From: Pseudothauera hydrothermalis
GTDB lineage: Bacteria; Pseudomonadota; Gammaproteobacteria; Burkholderiales; Rhodocyclaceae
NCBI RefSeq assembly: GCF_003345255.1
Contig: NZ_CP029331.1
Coordinates: 2,418,001 to 2,482,000, forward strand
DNA length: 64,000 nucleotides
Direction of reading: 5' to 3'
This document shows, in pieces, positions 9,194 through 20,696 of the stretch. Each line of letters starts with the position of its first letter. The first letter of the stretch is position 1. The notes under the pieces are model-generated. The model did no database searches and was not told where the DNA came from. It was given only the letters and a program-made list of their open reading frames with translations. The position numbers and the translations under genes were made by a program.

Positions 9194-9200
9194 CTATGTT

Positions 9201-9277
9201 TGGCGCGCCCGGAAGGATTCGAACCTCCTACCCCCTGGTTCGTAGCCAGGTACTCTATCCAGATGAGCTACGGGCGC
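9201..9277 (-). tRNA. tRNA-Arg (anticodon ACG)
   Basis: A 77-nt cloverleaf on the minus strand. The acceptor GCGCCCG pairs with CGGGCGC, the anticodon loop CTACGAA sits in a CCTGG/CCAGG stem, the T arm contains GGTTCGAATCC, and the 3' CCA is encoded. A34 of ACG is normally converted to inosine by TadA to read CGN arginine codons. Confidence 0.95.
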
Positions 9278-9285
9278 TCTCGAAA

Positions 9286-9321
9286 GAAGCGAAATTCTAG
9301 CAGCTTATTTCGCTTCGTCAA
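9286..9321 (-). promoter_or_regulatory. Promoter of tRNA-Arg, nested in a perfect dyad
   Basis: On the minus strand TTGACG (9316-9321) and TAGAAT (9294-9299) are separated by 16 bases, a good sigma-70 match placed 16 bases before the tRNA 5' end. A perfect 10-bp inverted repeat, GAAGCGAAAT ... ATTTCGCTTC (9286-9295 and 9307-9316), overlaps both hexamers. Confidence 0.6.
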
Positions 9322-9344
9322 GCTTTTTAGGAAGCTATTACAAC

Positions 9345-9439
9345 TGGCGGAGAGGGGGGGATTCGAACCCCCGTGCCAGGTTTCCCTGACCATCCGATTT
9401 CGAGTCGGCGCCGTTATGACCGCTTCGGTACCTCTCCGC
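9345..9439 (-). tRNA. tRNA-Ser (anticodon CGA)
   Basis: A 95-nt class II tRNA on the minus strand. The acceptor GCGGAGA pairs with TCTCCGC, the anticodon loop CTCGAAA gives CGA, a long variable arm (GGTCAGGGAAACCTGGC) is present, the T arm reads GGGTTCGAATCCC, and CCA is encoded. It reads UCG codons and lies 67 bases upstream of tRNA-Arg on the same strand. Confidence 0.95.
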
Positions 9440-9472
9440 ATTCCCGCAAGGGCTGCATTGGCGGGAGGGCGA

Positions 9473-9478
9473 ATTATA
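9473..9478 (-). promoter_or_regulatory. -10 element of the tRNA-Ser promoter
   Basis: TATAAT on the minus strand (context GCGTATAATTCG) lies 33 bases before the tRNA 5' end. The -35 region is poor (GTGCAA at 17-base spacing), so only the -10 is well supported. Confidence 0.45.
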
Positions 9479-9527
9479 CGCACAAGCTTGGTAAATTGCA
9501 CCAGCCCCGCAAACGCTCCTCCCAACC

Positions 9528-9899
9528 TCAGGCGGCAACCCCCGCTTTGGCGGTCCGCGACAGCAGTTCCTCGTAGGCACGAACCGCCTCGGCGGCGTAC
9601 ATCAGCGTAGGACCGCCCCCCATGTAAGCACACACAGCCAGGGTTTCCATCAGTTGCTCACGGGTCACGCCCAGGCGGATCAGTGCCTTGACATGAAAGC
9701 CGATGCAGGCGTCGCAACGCGAGGCCACGCCGATGGCCAGCGCGATCAACTCCTTATGCAAGGCGGACAATGTGCCTTCTTTGAGCGCCCCCTTGGCCAT
9801 CGCGCTAAAACCCTGCATGGTTTCCGGCGCCTCGGCGCGCAGCACCTCAAGGGCCTTGGAGACATCGTTGGTGATTTGCACGAAGGACTTTCCGGACAT
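9528..9899 (-). CDS. Carboxymuconolactone decarboxylase / AhpD-like family protein
   Basis: Small all-alpha protein of 123 residues of the CMD/AhpD superfamily. The conserved redox motif is RCDACIGFHVKALIRLG, with CxxC plus His three residues later, as in AhpD-type disulfide reductases. That suggests a peroxide or thiol-disulfide role rather than aromatic-ring decarboxylation. The ATG at 9899 is preferred to two in-frame ATGs just upstream because GGAG sits 6 bases before it. No partner peroxiredoxin is adjacent, so the substrate is unknown. Confidence 0.75.
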   Translation of the reverse strand: MSGKSFVQITNDVSKALEVLRAEAPETMQGFSAMAKGALKEGTLSALHKELIALAIGVASRCDACIGFHVKALIRLGVTREQLMETLAVCAYMGGGPTLMYAAEAVRAYEELLSRTAKAGVAA

Positions 9900-9915
9900 G
9901 GGCATCTCCATAAAT

Positions 9916-9929
9916 TTAGAATTTTCTAA
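9916..9929. promoter_or_regulatory. Dyad in the AT-rich promoter of the AhpD-like gene
   Basis: TTAGAATTTTCTAA is a perfect 6-bp inverted repeat around TT, sitting 16 bases before the start codon in a locally AT-rich stretch. It may be a repressor site over the 5' untranslated region; no regulator gene is adjacent. Confidence 0.35.
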
Positions 9930-10054
9930 TATAACATTTAAACAGCGCATCCGCCCAGCCTGTTGACTCCGGATCACGAGATTGTGACCCGCCTGCTTGC
10001 CCTGCGCCCGCCTGCTCATCGACAATCGCGCCGCCCAACCTTTGGATTGAGCCC

Positions 10055-11437
10055 GTGCGACTGCCGATCCTGTTCCTGCTGGCCGCCCTGCTTGTGGGCT
10101 GTGGACCGACGGATGCGCCGCGCATCCCGGATTACCGCACGCTGGGAGAACTGCGTGTTGCCACCCGGCAAGATGCCATTGCGTTCCGCTACGACGAGGA
10201 TGGCAGCTCCGGCTTCGAGCACGACCTTTTGCTGGCGCTAGGCGAACACCTGCAGGTGCCGGTGAGCTTCGTCGTGTATCCGGACGTCACCCAGATGCTG
10301 CGTGCGGTCATCGACGGCGAAGCGCATCTGGCCGCAGCCGGACTCGCGCGCAACGATCTGTTGCCGCTGCGCTGGTCCTCACCGTTACGCGAAGTTGACT
10401 ACGTGCTGGTCGGGCGCGCCGACCGGGGAGCGGTCAGAACCGAAGCAGATCTGAACGGCCGTATGGTATCGGTACGACGCGGCTCGCTGCCGGCGGACAG
10501 GCTCGAACGCCTGCGCAAACGGCTCCCGGGCCTGAGCCTGCATCGACCGACAGCCGAAGGCGACCAGGCACTGCTGGAGCAGGCGGCTGCCGGCAAGCTG
10601 GATTTGGTCGCAACCGATAGGCTGCATTACGCCATCGCTAAGCGTGTCTTCCCGGAACTCACCGTGGTTTGGGAGCTGCCGATCAAGTCGCAGATTGCCT
10701 GGGCGTTGCCGCTGGAGCCGGCCGCCCCCCTAGCCCAGGAGGTGGCAACTTTTCTGGACCACATGCGTGCAAGCGGCCAGCTTGCCCGCATTGCCGACCG
10801 TTACTTCGGCCATGTGCGGCGGCTGAGCACCGCCGACATCGTCCGTTTCTTGAGCCTCGTCCGCGAGCGCCTACCGCGCTATCGCGCACATTTTCAAGAG
10901 GCGCAGACACGCACCGGTATCGACTGGCGTCTGCTGGCCGCGCTGGCCTACCAGGAATCGCAGTGGGATCCGCTGGCCATCTCGCGCACCGGGGTGCGCG
11001 GCATGATGATGCTGACCACGGAAACCGCCGATCGCCTGGGCGTGCGCGACCGCCTGGATCCGCGCGACAGTATTCTGGGCGGAGCACGTTATCTGGAAAT
11101 GCTGCGCGATCAGTTACAAGACGACATCGCGGAGCCGGACCGCACTTGGATGGCGATCGCGGCCTACAACCTGGGTATGGGTCATCTGCGCGGCGCACGG
11201 GCGATTGCCCGTACCATGCAGCGCGATCATACCTCCTGGTGGGGGCTGAAAACGGTATTGCCGCTGCTGTCCCGGCCGGAATACGCCGCGCGCCTCAAAG
11301 CGGGGGCCGCGCGCGGCGGCGAGGCGGTGATCATGACCGAGAATATTCGCAATTACTACGACATCCTCACCCGCATCGAACCGCCTTATCTGCCGCCATT
11401 GCAGCCACGCGGCCTGAAACTGAGCCGCAACGGCTGA
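10055..11437 (+). CDS. mltF: Membrane-bound lytic murein transglycosylase F
   Basis: Lipoprotein peptidoglycan hydrolase of 460 residues. Seen: a lipobox (LLVGC) after a short signal peptide, an N-terminal periplasmic solute-binding-like domain (residues 35-265, LRVATRQDAIAFRYDEDG), and a C-terminal SLT domain with the catalytic Glu in LAYQESQWDPLA and the motif GVRGMMMLT. The domain order is that of MltF (YfhD). It starts at GTG. It is convergent with serS, with only 20 bases between the stops. Confidence 0.9.
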   Translation: MRLPILFLLAALLVGCGPTDAPRIPDYRTLGELRVATRQDAIAFRYDEDGSSGFEHDLLLALGEHLQVPVSFVVYPDVTQMLRAVIDGEAHLAAAGLARNDLLPLRWSSPLREVDYVLVGRADRGAVRTEADLNGRMVSVRRGSLPADRLERLRKRLPGLSLHRPTAEGDQALLEQAAAGKLDLVATDRLHYAIAKRVFPELTVVWELPIKSQIAWALPLEPAAPLAQEVATFLDHMRASGQLARIADRYFGHVRRLSTADIVRFLSLVRERLPRYRAHFQEAQTRTGIDWRLLAALAYQESQWDPLAISRTGVRGMMMLTTETADRLGVRDRLDPRDSILGGARYLEMLRDQLQDDIAEPDRTWMAIAAYNLGMGHLRGARAIARTMQRDHTSWWGLKTVLPLLSRPEYAARLKAGAARGGEAVIMTENIRNYYDILTRIEPPYLPPLQPRGLKLSRNG

Positions 11438-11457
11438 ACCTCTGCAGCGTGGCCCGG

Positions 11458-13016
<1,559 letters not shown>

Positions 13017-13280
13017 ATGCTATCCATACGTGACTGCCTGGACTACTGCGATCTTACCGAAGATGAAATCGCGCTGATTGCCGAGCACGAAGACATCCCC
13101 GACGCCGCCGCGGCGCAACTGGCCTGCGGCTTGGTGCAAACCCCAGAGGGTGTGCTGCTTCTGACTCACTACATGCTGGAGCTGATCGACCGCGCCACCG
13201 CGCGCGGCGACTTGGCCAAAGCCTCCAAGGCCCGCCAGTTGTGCGCACGTTTTATGGCCGACCATCCGCTCCCGCACTGA
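13017..13280 (+). CDS. Small conserved hypothetical protein
   Basis: Acidic, helix-rich protein of 87 residues (MLSIRDCLDYCDLTEDEIAL ...) with no signal peptide or membrane segment. A GGAGGAG ribosome site precedes the ATG by 8-9 bases and codon use matches the neighbours, so it is probably a real gene. It ends 1 base before the rarA stop on the other strand. I recognise no functional domain. Confidence 0.7.
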   Translation: MLSIRDCLDYCDLTEDEIALIAEHEDIPDAAAAQLACGLVQTPEGVLLLTHYMLELIDRATARGDLAKASKARQLCARFMADHPLPH

Positions 13281-13281
13281 T

Positions 13282-14628
13282 TCACGCACGGCACGCCTCA
13301 CCCTCTGCATCCCCACCTGAAGACTTGTCTGCGGCAGCATCCAACTGCCGCAGGCGCGCAAGTTTTTCGGCAATCTGCGCTTCCAGCCCGCGCCCGGTGG
13401 GTTGGTACCAATCGGGCTCTGCCATACCTTCGGGCAAATAGCATTCGCCCGCGGCGTAGGCGTTGGGCTCGTCGTGCGCATAGCGATAAGCTTTGCCGTA
13501 GCCCAGTTCCTTCATCAACCGCGTTGGCGCATTGCGCAGATGCAGGGGCACCGGACGGGATTCATCGCTGGCCACAAATTCGCGGGCGGCATTATAGGCT
13601 TTGTATACCGCATTGGACTTGGCCGCGCAGGCCAAGAAAACCGTGGCCTGCGCCAGCGCAAGCTCGCCTTCTGGCGAGCCCAGGCGCTCGTAGGCTGCGC
13701 AGGCATTGAGGGTAATTTCCAGCGCGCGCGGATCGGCCAGGCCGATATCCTCCACCGCCATGCGCACCAGCCGACGTCCCAGGTAATGCGGATCGGCACC
13801 GCCGTCTAGCATGCGGCATAGCCAGTACAGCGCAGCATCCGGGTGCGAGCCGCGCACCGATTTATGCAGCGCCGAAATCTGGTCGTAGAAAACTTCCCCG
13901 CCTTTGTCGAAGCGGCGCAGATTGCGCGATAGCGCCTGCTCGACGAATGCTGCGCTCACCCGGCGCTCTCCTGCGGTTTCCGCCGCGATCTGGATCTGTT
14001 CGACCAGATTGATCAGTCGTCGCGCATCGCCATCGGCAAAGCCGATCAGACGTGCTCGCGCATCGTCGTCGAAGGGCAAGTCGGCGCAGGCGGCTAGACG
14101 TGCGCGTTCGAGCAATCCGCCCAAGGCTTCGGCATCGAGCGGTTCGAGCACATACACCGCGGAGCGCGACAGCAGCGCCGAATTGACCTCGAAGGACGGA
14201 TTTTCGGTGGTCGCACCGATGAAGGTCACCAGCCCTTGCTCGACGTAAGGCAAAAAGGCGTCCTGCTGCGCCTTGTTGAAGCGATGCACCTCGTCGACGA
14301 AAAGAACCGTATGGCCTCCGCGCGCCCGGGTGGCCTGCGCCTGCGCGATCGCCTCGCGGATGTCCTTGACGCCGGAAAATACCGCCGACAGCGCCACGAA
14401 CTGCGCATTGAAACCCTGCGCCATCAGTCGGGCCAACGTGGTCTTGCCCACGCCCGGCGGGCCCCACAAAATCATCGAGTGCAGCCGGCCGGATTCAAAG
14501 GCCAGCCGCAGCGGCTTGCCCGGCGCCAGCAAATGGCGCTGGCCGACGACCTCATCGAGCGCTTTCGGGCGCAGCCGCTCGGCCAACGGCACGCGCGGCG
14601 GCTCCAACGCCTCGAACAGGTCGCTCAT
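13282..14628 (-). CDS. rarA: Replication-associated recombination protein A (RarA/MgsA)
   Basis: AAA+ ATPase of 448 residues related to clamp loaders, acting at stalled replication forks. Seen: Walker A GPPGVGKTTLARL (about residue 53), Walker B VLFVDEVHRFNK, sensor 1 GATTENPSFEVN, and the C-terminal MgsA tetramerisation region. A GTG at 14640 overlapping the lolA stop would add four residues (VIED). I prefer the ATG because homologues begin MSDLF. Last gene of an ftsK-lolA-rarA run. Confidence 0.93.
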   Translation of the reverse strand: MSDLFEALEPPRVPLAERLRPKALDEVVGQRHLLAPGKPLRLAFESGRLHSMILWGPPGVGKTTLARLMAQGFNAQFVALSAVFSGVKDIREAIAQAQATRARGGHTVLFVDEVHRFNKAQQDAFLPYVEQGLVTFIGATTENPSFEVNSALLSRSAVYVLEPLDAEALGGLLERARLAACADLPFDDDARARLIGFADGDARRLINLVEQIQIAAETAGERRVSAAFVEQALSRNLRRFDKGGEVFYDQISALHKSVRGSHPDAALYWLCRMLDGGADPHYLGRRLVRMAVEDIGLADPRALEITLNACAAYERLGSPEGELALAQATVFLACAAKSNAVYKAYNAAREFVASDESRPVPLHLRNAPTRLMKELGYGKAYRYAHDEPNAYAAGECYLPEGMAEPDWYQPTGRGLEAQIAEKLARLRQLDAAADKSSGGDAEGEACRA

Positions 14629-14636
14629 ATCCTCGA

Positions 14637-15287
14637 TCACTGACCGATCACGTCAGCCCCGGGCGGCGGCGTGAAGCGGAATAGTTGCGGATCGATCGTC
14701 TGGACTGCGGCCAAGCGGGTGAACACGATCACCGTATGCTGGCCGAAGCTGTCGCGCATTTCCATGCGCCGCAACACGCCGTCGGCCAATCCCAGACGCA
14801 TCGACTCGAAGCCGCTGTCGGCCTGACGGGGACGGGCCACGACCCAGGCCAGCCCGTCCGAGGCGCCGCCATCGGCCAGATCGAAAGCCGACTCGAAGTC
14901 GCTGCTCCCCACCAGCACCGCCGCCGGCGTGCTGCCCAGCGCTTCGCTCAACGGCCGCACGGTGACCTGGGCGAGGTCACGATCCCAGGACCACAGCCGC
15001 TCACCGTCACCGACCAGCAGCTGTGGGTAAGGCGCCTCATAACTCCAGCGGAAGCGCCCCGGACGCGAGAAGGCGAATTGTCCGCGGGCCTGCTGCGGCT
15101 TGCGTCCGGAAGCAGAATGCACCGTCTGTTCGAACTCGCCCTGCGCATGGCGGGTTTGCGCAACGAAGCGACGCAATTGCTCAATGCCATCGGCTGCCAG
15201 CGCCGCGCTCGTCGAAAACACCATGGCGACGACCAGCGCTGCCCACCCGGCCTGGCGAAGAGCTGCTGCGCGGATGGAGCGAAACAT
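14637..15287 (-). CDS. lolA: Outer-membrane lipoprotein carrier protein LolA
   Basis: Periplasmic chaperone that ferries lipoproteins from LolCDE to the outer-membrane receptor, 216 residues. Seen: a signal peptide ending in SAALAADG, the mature start IEQLRRFVAQTRHAQGEF, and the Arg/Trp-containing hydrophobic-cavity region SRPGRFRWSYEAPYPQ. The ATG at 15287 lies one base after the ftsK stop, and longer starts would run into ftsK. ftsK-lolA-rarA is a widely conserved order. Confidence 0.93.
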   Translation of the reverse strand: MFRSIRAAALRQAGWAALVVAMVFSTSAALAADGIEQLRRFVAQTRHAQGEFEQTVHSASGRKPQQARGQFAFSRPGRFRWSYEAPYPQLLVGDGERLWSWDRDLAQVTVRPLSEALGSTPAAVLVGSSDFESAFDLADGGASDGLAWVVARPRQADSGFESMRLGLADGVLRRMEMRDSFGQHTVIVFTRLAAVQTIDPQLFRFTPPPGADVIGQ

Positions 15288-15288
15288 C

Positions 15289-17589
15289 TCAATCGCCCTC
15301 CTTGGGTGGAACGATGACTTCACGATTGCCGTTACTGCCCATCGGGCTGACCAACCCGGCACGCTCCATCTGTTCGATCATGCGTGCGGCACGGTTGTAG
15401 CCGATCCGCAGATGGCGTTGCACCAGCGAGATCGAGGGCCGGCGGGTTTTGATGACGATTTCGACTGCCTGGTCGTAGAGCGGATCGGACTCGTCACCGT
15501 CTTCGCCGCTACGGCCCAAGGCGGCCTCCATGTCATCCTCCGGCGCAGAAAGGATGCCGTCCACATAATCCGGCGGGCCCAGTTTTTTTAGATGCTCGAC
15601 GACCTTGTGCACTTCCTCATCGGCCACGAAGGCACCGTGCACCCGGACCGGCAAGCCGCTGCCGGGCGGCAGATAGAGCATATCCCCCATCCCCAGCAGG
15701 GTCTCGGCCCCCATTTGATCGAGAATGGTGCGCGAGTCGATCTTGCTCGATACCTGAAAGGCGATGCGGGTGGGCACGTTGGCCTTGATCAGGCCGGTAA
15801 TGACATCCACCGAAGGCCGCTGGGTCGCCAGAATCAGATGTATGCCCGCCGCACGGGCCTTTTGCGCCAGGCGGGCAATCAGCTCCTCGATCTTTTTGCC
15901 CGCCACCATCATCAGATCGGCCAGCTCATCGACCACCACCACGATGTGCGGCAGCTGCTCAAGCGGCTCAGGCTTATCCGGGGTGATCGAGAAAGGATTG
16001 GTCAGCGGCGCGCCGGCCTTGGCGGCATCGGCCACCGCCTTGTTGAAACCTGCGAGGTTACGGACACCGACTGCGGCCATCAGCTTATAGCGCTTGTCCA
16101 TTTCCACCACACACCAGTTCAGTGCATTGGCGGCATGTTTCATATCGGTGACCACCGGCGCGAGCAAATGCGGAATGCCCTCGTAGATGGACAACTCCAG
16201 CATCTTCGGGTCGACCATGATCAGCCGCACCCGCTCCGGCGTGCTCTTGTAGAGCAGCGACAGGATCATGGCGTTGATGCCCACCGACTTGCCCGAGCCA
16301 GTCGTGCCCGCCACCAGTAAGTGCGGCATCTTGGCCAGATCGGCCACCACCGGCTGACCACCGATGTCCTTGCCGAGCACAACGGTGAGCGGCGAATGCA
16401 TGTCGTTGAAGGCTTTGGAGCCGACGATTTCCGACAAGCGCACCATCTGGCGCTTGGGATTGGGCAGTTCCAAGGCCATGCAGGATTTTCCGGGCACGGT
16501 CTCGACCACGCGGATGGAAATGAGCGACAGCGCACGGGCGAGATCTTTGGCCAGATTGACTACTTGACTGCCCTTGACCCCGGTGGCCGGCTCGATTTCG
16601 TAGCGGGTGATCACCGGCCCCGGATAAGCCGCCAACACCTTGACCTCGACGCCAAACTCGCCCAGCTTGGTTTCGATCAGTCTCGAGGTATAAGCCAGCG
16701 TTTCGGCCGAGGGCGGCTCACCGCTGCCGGCGGCTTCATCCAATAGCGCAAGCGGCGGCAGCCCGCCATCGGCCTGGTCGGCAAACAGGCTTTGCTGGCG
16801 CTCCTTGAACACGCGCTCGGATTTGGGCACTTCGACCACGGCCGGCTCGATGCGCAGTGGCGGCGGCGACTCCGCCGTTTTCCGGCGCTTGGTCTCGACC
16901 ACCGTTTCGCGCTTTTGCGCGAGCGCTTTTCCAACCCGACGGTCTTGCCAGGTGTGGTAGGCGCGCAGCGCGGCCAGGCAGACCTGCTCCACCCCCAGAC
17001 CAATCCGCTCGATTACCGCAAACCACGAAATGCCGGAAAACAGCGACAACCCAGAAGCGAGCAAAGCCAGCAGCATCAAAGTGCCGCCGGTAAACCCCAG
17101 ATAGCGCTGCACTGCAGCCCCCAACTCCATACCCACCAAACCGCCGGGAGCCAGCGGTAGCTCGGCGCCATGCGAGTAAAAGCGCAAAGACTCCAATGCG
17201 CTGCTACTGAACAACACGACAAAAAAGCCGGCCATCACGATGAACAAAGACCGCCGGTCGGCTTGATAGACCTGACGCAGCCGGCGAAACCCCCATGCCA
17301 GCCCGTAGCCCAGAAAAATCACCCACCACCAAGCCGACAGTCCGAAAAGGTAGTACAGCAGATCGGCCAACCATGCGCCGAAACGCCCTCCGGGATTACT
17401 GACGCGCGCCACCTCCGCGGCATGCGACCAGCCCGGATCGCTTTTACTGTAACCGAGCAAAATCAGCCCAATGTATAGCGACAGCACGCCGAGCGCGAGC
17501 CATTTCGCCTCGTGCAGCAAAAGGGAGAGCTTTTCGGGAAGGGGCTGAGCGCGCGACGCGGAGCGGGACGACATCCGGGAAAATGCCAA
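15289..17589 (-). CDS. ftsK: DNA translocase FtsK
   Basis: Septum-associated chromosome translocase of 766 residues. Seen: four N-terminal membrane segments (residues 30-190), a short Glu/Lys/Arg-rich linker, a RecA-like motor with Walker [16 protein letters not shown] and Walker [15 protein letters not shown], and a C-terminal gamma winged helix ([25 protein letters not shown]) that reads KOPS. The linker is much shorter than in E. coli FtsK (1329 residues), which is normal for this class. A second ATG five codons in is possible. Confidence 0.95.
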   Translation of the reverse strand: MAFSRMSSRSASRAQPLPEKLSLLLHEAKWLALGVLSLYIGLILLGYSKSDPGWSHAAEVARVSNPGGRFGAWLADLLYYLFGLSAWWWVIFLGYGLAWGFRRLRQVYQADRRSLFIVMAGFFVVLFSSSALESLRFYSHGAELPLAPGGLVGMELGAAVQRYLGFTGGTLMLLALLASGLSLFSGISWFAVIERIGLGVEQVCLAALRAYHTWQDRRVGKALAQKRETVVETKRRKTAESPPPLRIEPAVVEVPKSERVFKERQQSLFADQADGGLPPLALLDEAAGSGEPPSAETLAYTSRLIETKLGEFGVEVKVLAAYPGPVITRYEIEPATGVKGSQVVNLAKDLARALSLISIRVVETVPGKSCMALELPNPKRQMVRLSEIVGSKAFNDMHSPLTVVLGKDIGGQPVVADLAKMPHLLVAGTTGSGKSVGINAMILSLLYKSTPERVRLIMVDPKMLELSIYEGIPHLLAPVVTDMKHAANALNWCVVEMDKRYKLMAAVGVRNLAGFNKAVADAAKAGAPLTNPFSITPDKPEPLEQLPHIVVVVDELADLMMVAGKKIEELIARLAQKARAAGIHLILATQRPSVDVITGLIKANVPTRIAFQVSSKIDSRTILDQMGAETLLGMGDMLYLPPGSGLPVRVHGAFVADEEVHKVVEHLKKLGPPDYVDGILSAPEDDMEAALGRSGEDGDESDPLYDQAVEIVIKTRRPSISLVQRHLRIGYNRAARMIEQMERAGLVSPMGSNGNREVIVPPKEGD

Positions 17590-17704
17590 GGCGATGCGAT
17601 TACAAAGTCGGCCGCCGATTATAGTCGAACCGCCCGATGCTCACCGTCTCGCTTGCCCGCGGTAACAATCTCCCGGCAGCGGCGGACCTCATGCCCCATC
17701 CGGG

Positions 17705-18376
17705 TCAAAGGTCGTTCAGGCGTTCGCGCAGCACGATGCCGCGCTCGCCTTCCTCGATCAAACCCTGCACGCTGAGATCTTTCATCACCCGGCTGACCAT
17801 CTCGCGCGAAGCGCCGATCATCTTGGCGATGTCTTGTTTGGAAATTTTGCGCACCACGATCATCTGGCCGTCGCGCTCTTCGGCCATTTCCAGCAGCAGG
17901 CGGGCAACCCGGCCATAAACATCCATCAGCGCCAGGCTTTCGATTTTGCGATCGGCATGGCGCAAACGTTCGGCCAGGTTGCACATGATGCGCCAGGCGA
18001 CTTCGAAATTGTCTTTCATGATCTGGCGGAAATCCTGCTTGGCGATCATCACCAAGTCCGCGGTGGTAACCGCCACCACCGAGGCCGAACGCGGCTGCTC
18101 GCCGAAGATCGCCATTTCGCCGAACAACTCGCCTTGGCCGAGGATGGACAGGATCACCTCCCGACCATCCTCGTCGCTAACCACCACCTTCAGGCTGCCG
18201 GTGAGCACGAAATACACGAAGTCACTGCGATCGCCGGCATGGACCACCGCCTGCCCGCGCGGAAAGCGTCGCATCATCGAACACTGCGCCACCGCGGCGA
18301 GCACCTCGTCGGACAAGCCCTGAAACAGCGGAAAAGTCTTCAGCGCAATGATGGAAACGGCGGTCGGCTGGCTCAT
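17705..18376 (-). CDS. Crp/Fnr-family transcription regulator
   Basis: Regulator of 223 residues with an N-terminal cyclic-nucleotide-type beta-barrel (residues 20-135; GELFGEMAIFGEQPRSASVVAV matches the cAMP phosphate-binding cassette) and a C-terminal helix-turn-helix (ISKQDIAKMIGASREMVSRVMKDL). There is no N-terminal Cys cluster, so it is not an FNR-type Fe-S sensor. The cassette resembles CRP, but the ligand is unproven. GGAG precedes the ATG by 6 bases. It is divergent from trxB and lies upstream of ftsK on the same strand. Confidence 0.88.
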   Translation of the reverse strand: MSQPTAVSIIALKTFPLFQGLSDEVLAAVAQCSMMRRFPRGQAVVHAGDRSDFVYFVLTGSLKVVVSDEDGREVILSILGQGELFGEMAIFGEQPRSASVVAVTTADLVMIAKQDFRQIMKDNFEVAWRIMCNLAERLRHADRKIESLALMDVYGRVARLLLEMAEERDGQMIVVRKISKQDIAKMIGASREMVSRVMKDLSVQGLIEEGERGIVLRERLNDL

Positions 18377-18436
18377 GAGTTCTCCGACGGGCAGCGCCCT
18401 GCGAAACATGTTTATGGCGTGATGCGGCGCACTTAG

Positions 18437-19528
<1,092 letters not shown>

Positions 19529-19536
19529 TTCCAGCC

Positions 19537-20298
19537 ATGCCACGCCGCGTCCGCCCGCGGCCGCCGGCACCGCAAGCCACGGCCGCCGGCGATGCGCAGC
19601 CTGGGCCGCCGCGGGCGCTGGCCGAGCTCAAGGCGCTGCGTAAAAACACCAAAGGTGCGCTGCTGCGCGCCTGGGAAGCCGCGCAAACCCGCCCCCGGCC
19701 CTCCAACCCTCCCGCAGCGGCTGAGTCTCCGCTTTCGCCTACCGGCCCCAGTGCCGAAGACAGTGCGCTGTTCCGCCAAGCCATGCGAGAAGTCCGCCCG
19801 CTGGCTGCGCGCCATGCTCGTGCGGACACCGGCAGCAGACCGCCGCCGCCCGTGCCCTTGCATCATCGCGCCGACGAATCGGCAACGCTGCACGAATCGC
19901 TGCACAACCCGCTGAGTTTGGAAGATCGCCTGGACATCGGCGATGAAGCCGCTTTTTTACGCCCTGGCCTGCCGCGCCGGGTGCTCAGCGACCTGCGCCG
20001 CGGGCGCTGGGTACTACAAGGAGAAGTCGATCTGCACGGACTGAACCGCGACCAGGCACGTGAGGCGCTCGGGCGTTTTTTGCAATCCAGCCTGCAACGC
20101 GGACATCGCTGTGTGCGGGTCATACATGGCAAGGGCTTGGGTTCGCCGGGACGAGTCGCGATTCTCAAGCACTTGTCCCGCGGCTGGCTGGCACAGCGCG
20201 AAGAGATTTTGGCGTTTTGCCAAGCCGGCCCTCATGCCGGCGGCGCCGGCGCGCTGCTGGTGTTGTTGCGCGCACCTGGCGCCCGCGGGCGCAGTTGA
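19537..20298 (+). CDS. Smr-domain endonuclease-like protein
   Basis: Protein of 253 residues with a low-complexity Ala/Pro/Arg-rich N-terminal half and a C-terminal Smr (small MutS-related) domain at about residues 160-245. Conserved segments are GEVDLHGLNRDQAREAL and VRVIHGKGLGS. Such stand-alone Smr proteins (SmrA/YdaL-like) have nicking-endonuclease activity in characterised members. It starts 8 bases after trxB and probably shares its transcript. Its stop is 5 bases from the convergent glnB. Confidence 0.82.
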   Translation: MPRRVRPRPPAPQATAAGDAQPGPPRALAELKALRKNTKGALLRAWEAAQTRPRPSNPPAAAESPLSPTGPSAEDSALFRQAMREVRPLAARHARADTGSRPPPPVPLHHRADESATLHESLHNPLSLEDRLDIGDEAAFLRPGLPRRVLSDLRRGRWVLQGEVDLHGLNRDQAREALGRFLQSSLQRGHRCVRVIHGKGLGSPGRVAILKHLSRGWLAQREEILAFCQAGPHAGGAGALLVLLRAPGARGRS

Positions 20299-20303
20299 GG
20301 CGC

Positions 20304-20696
<393 letters not shown>

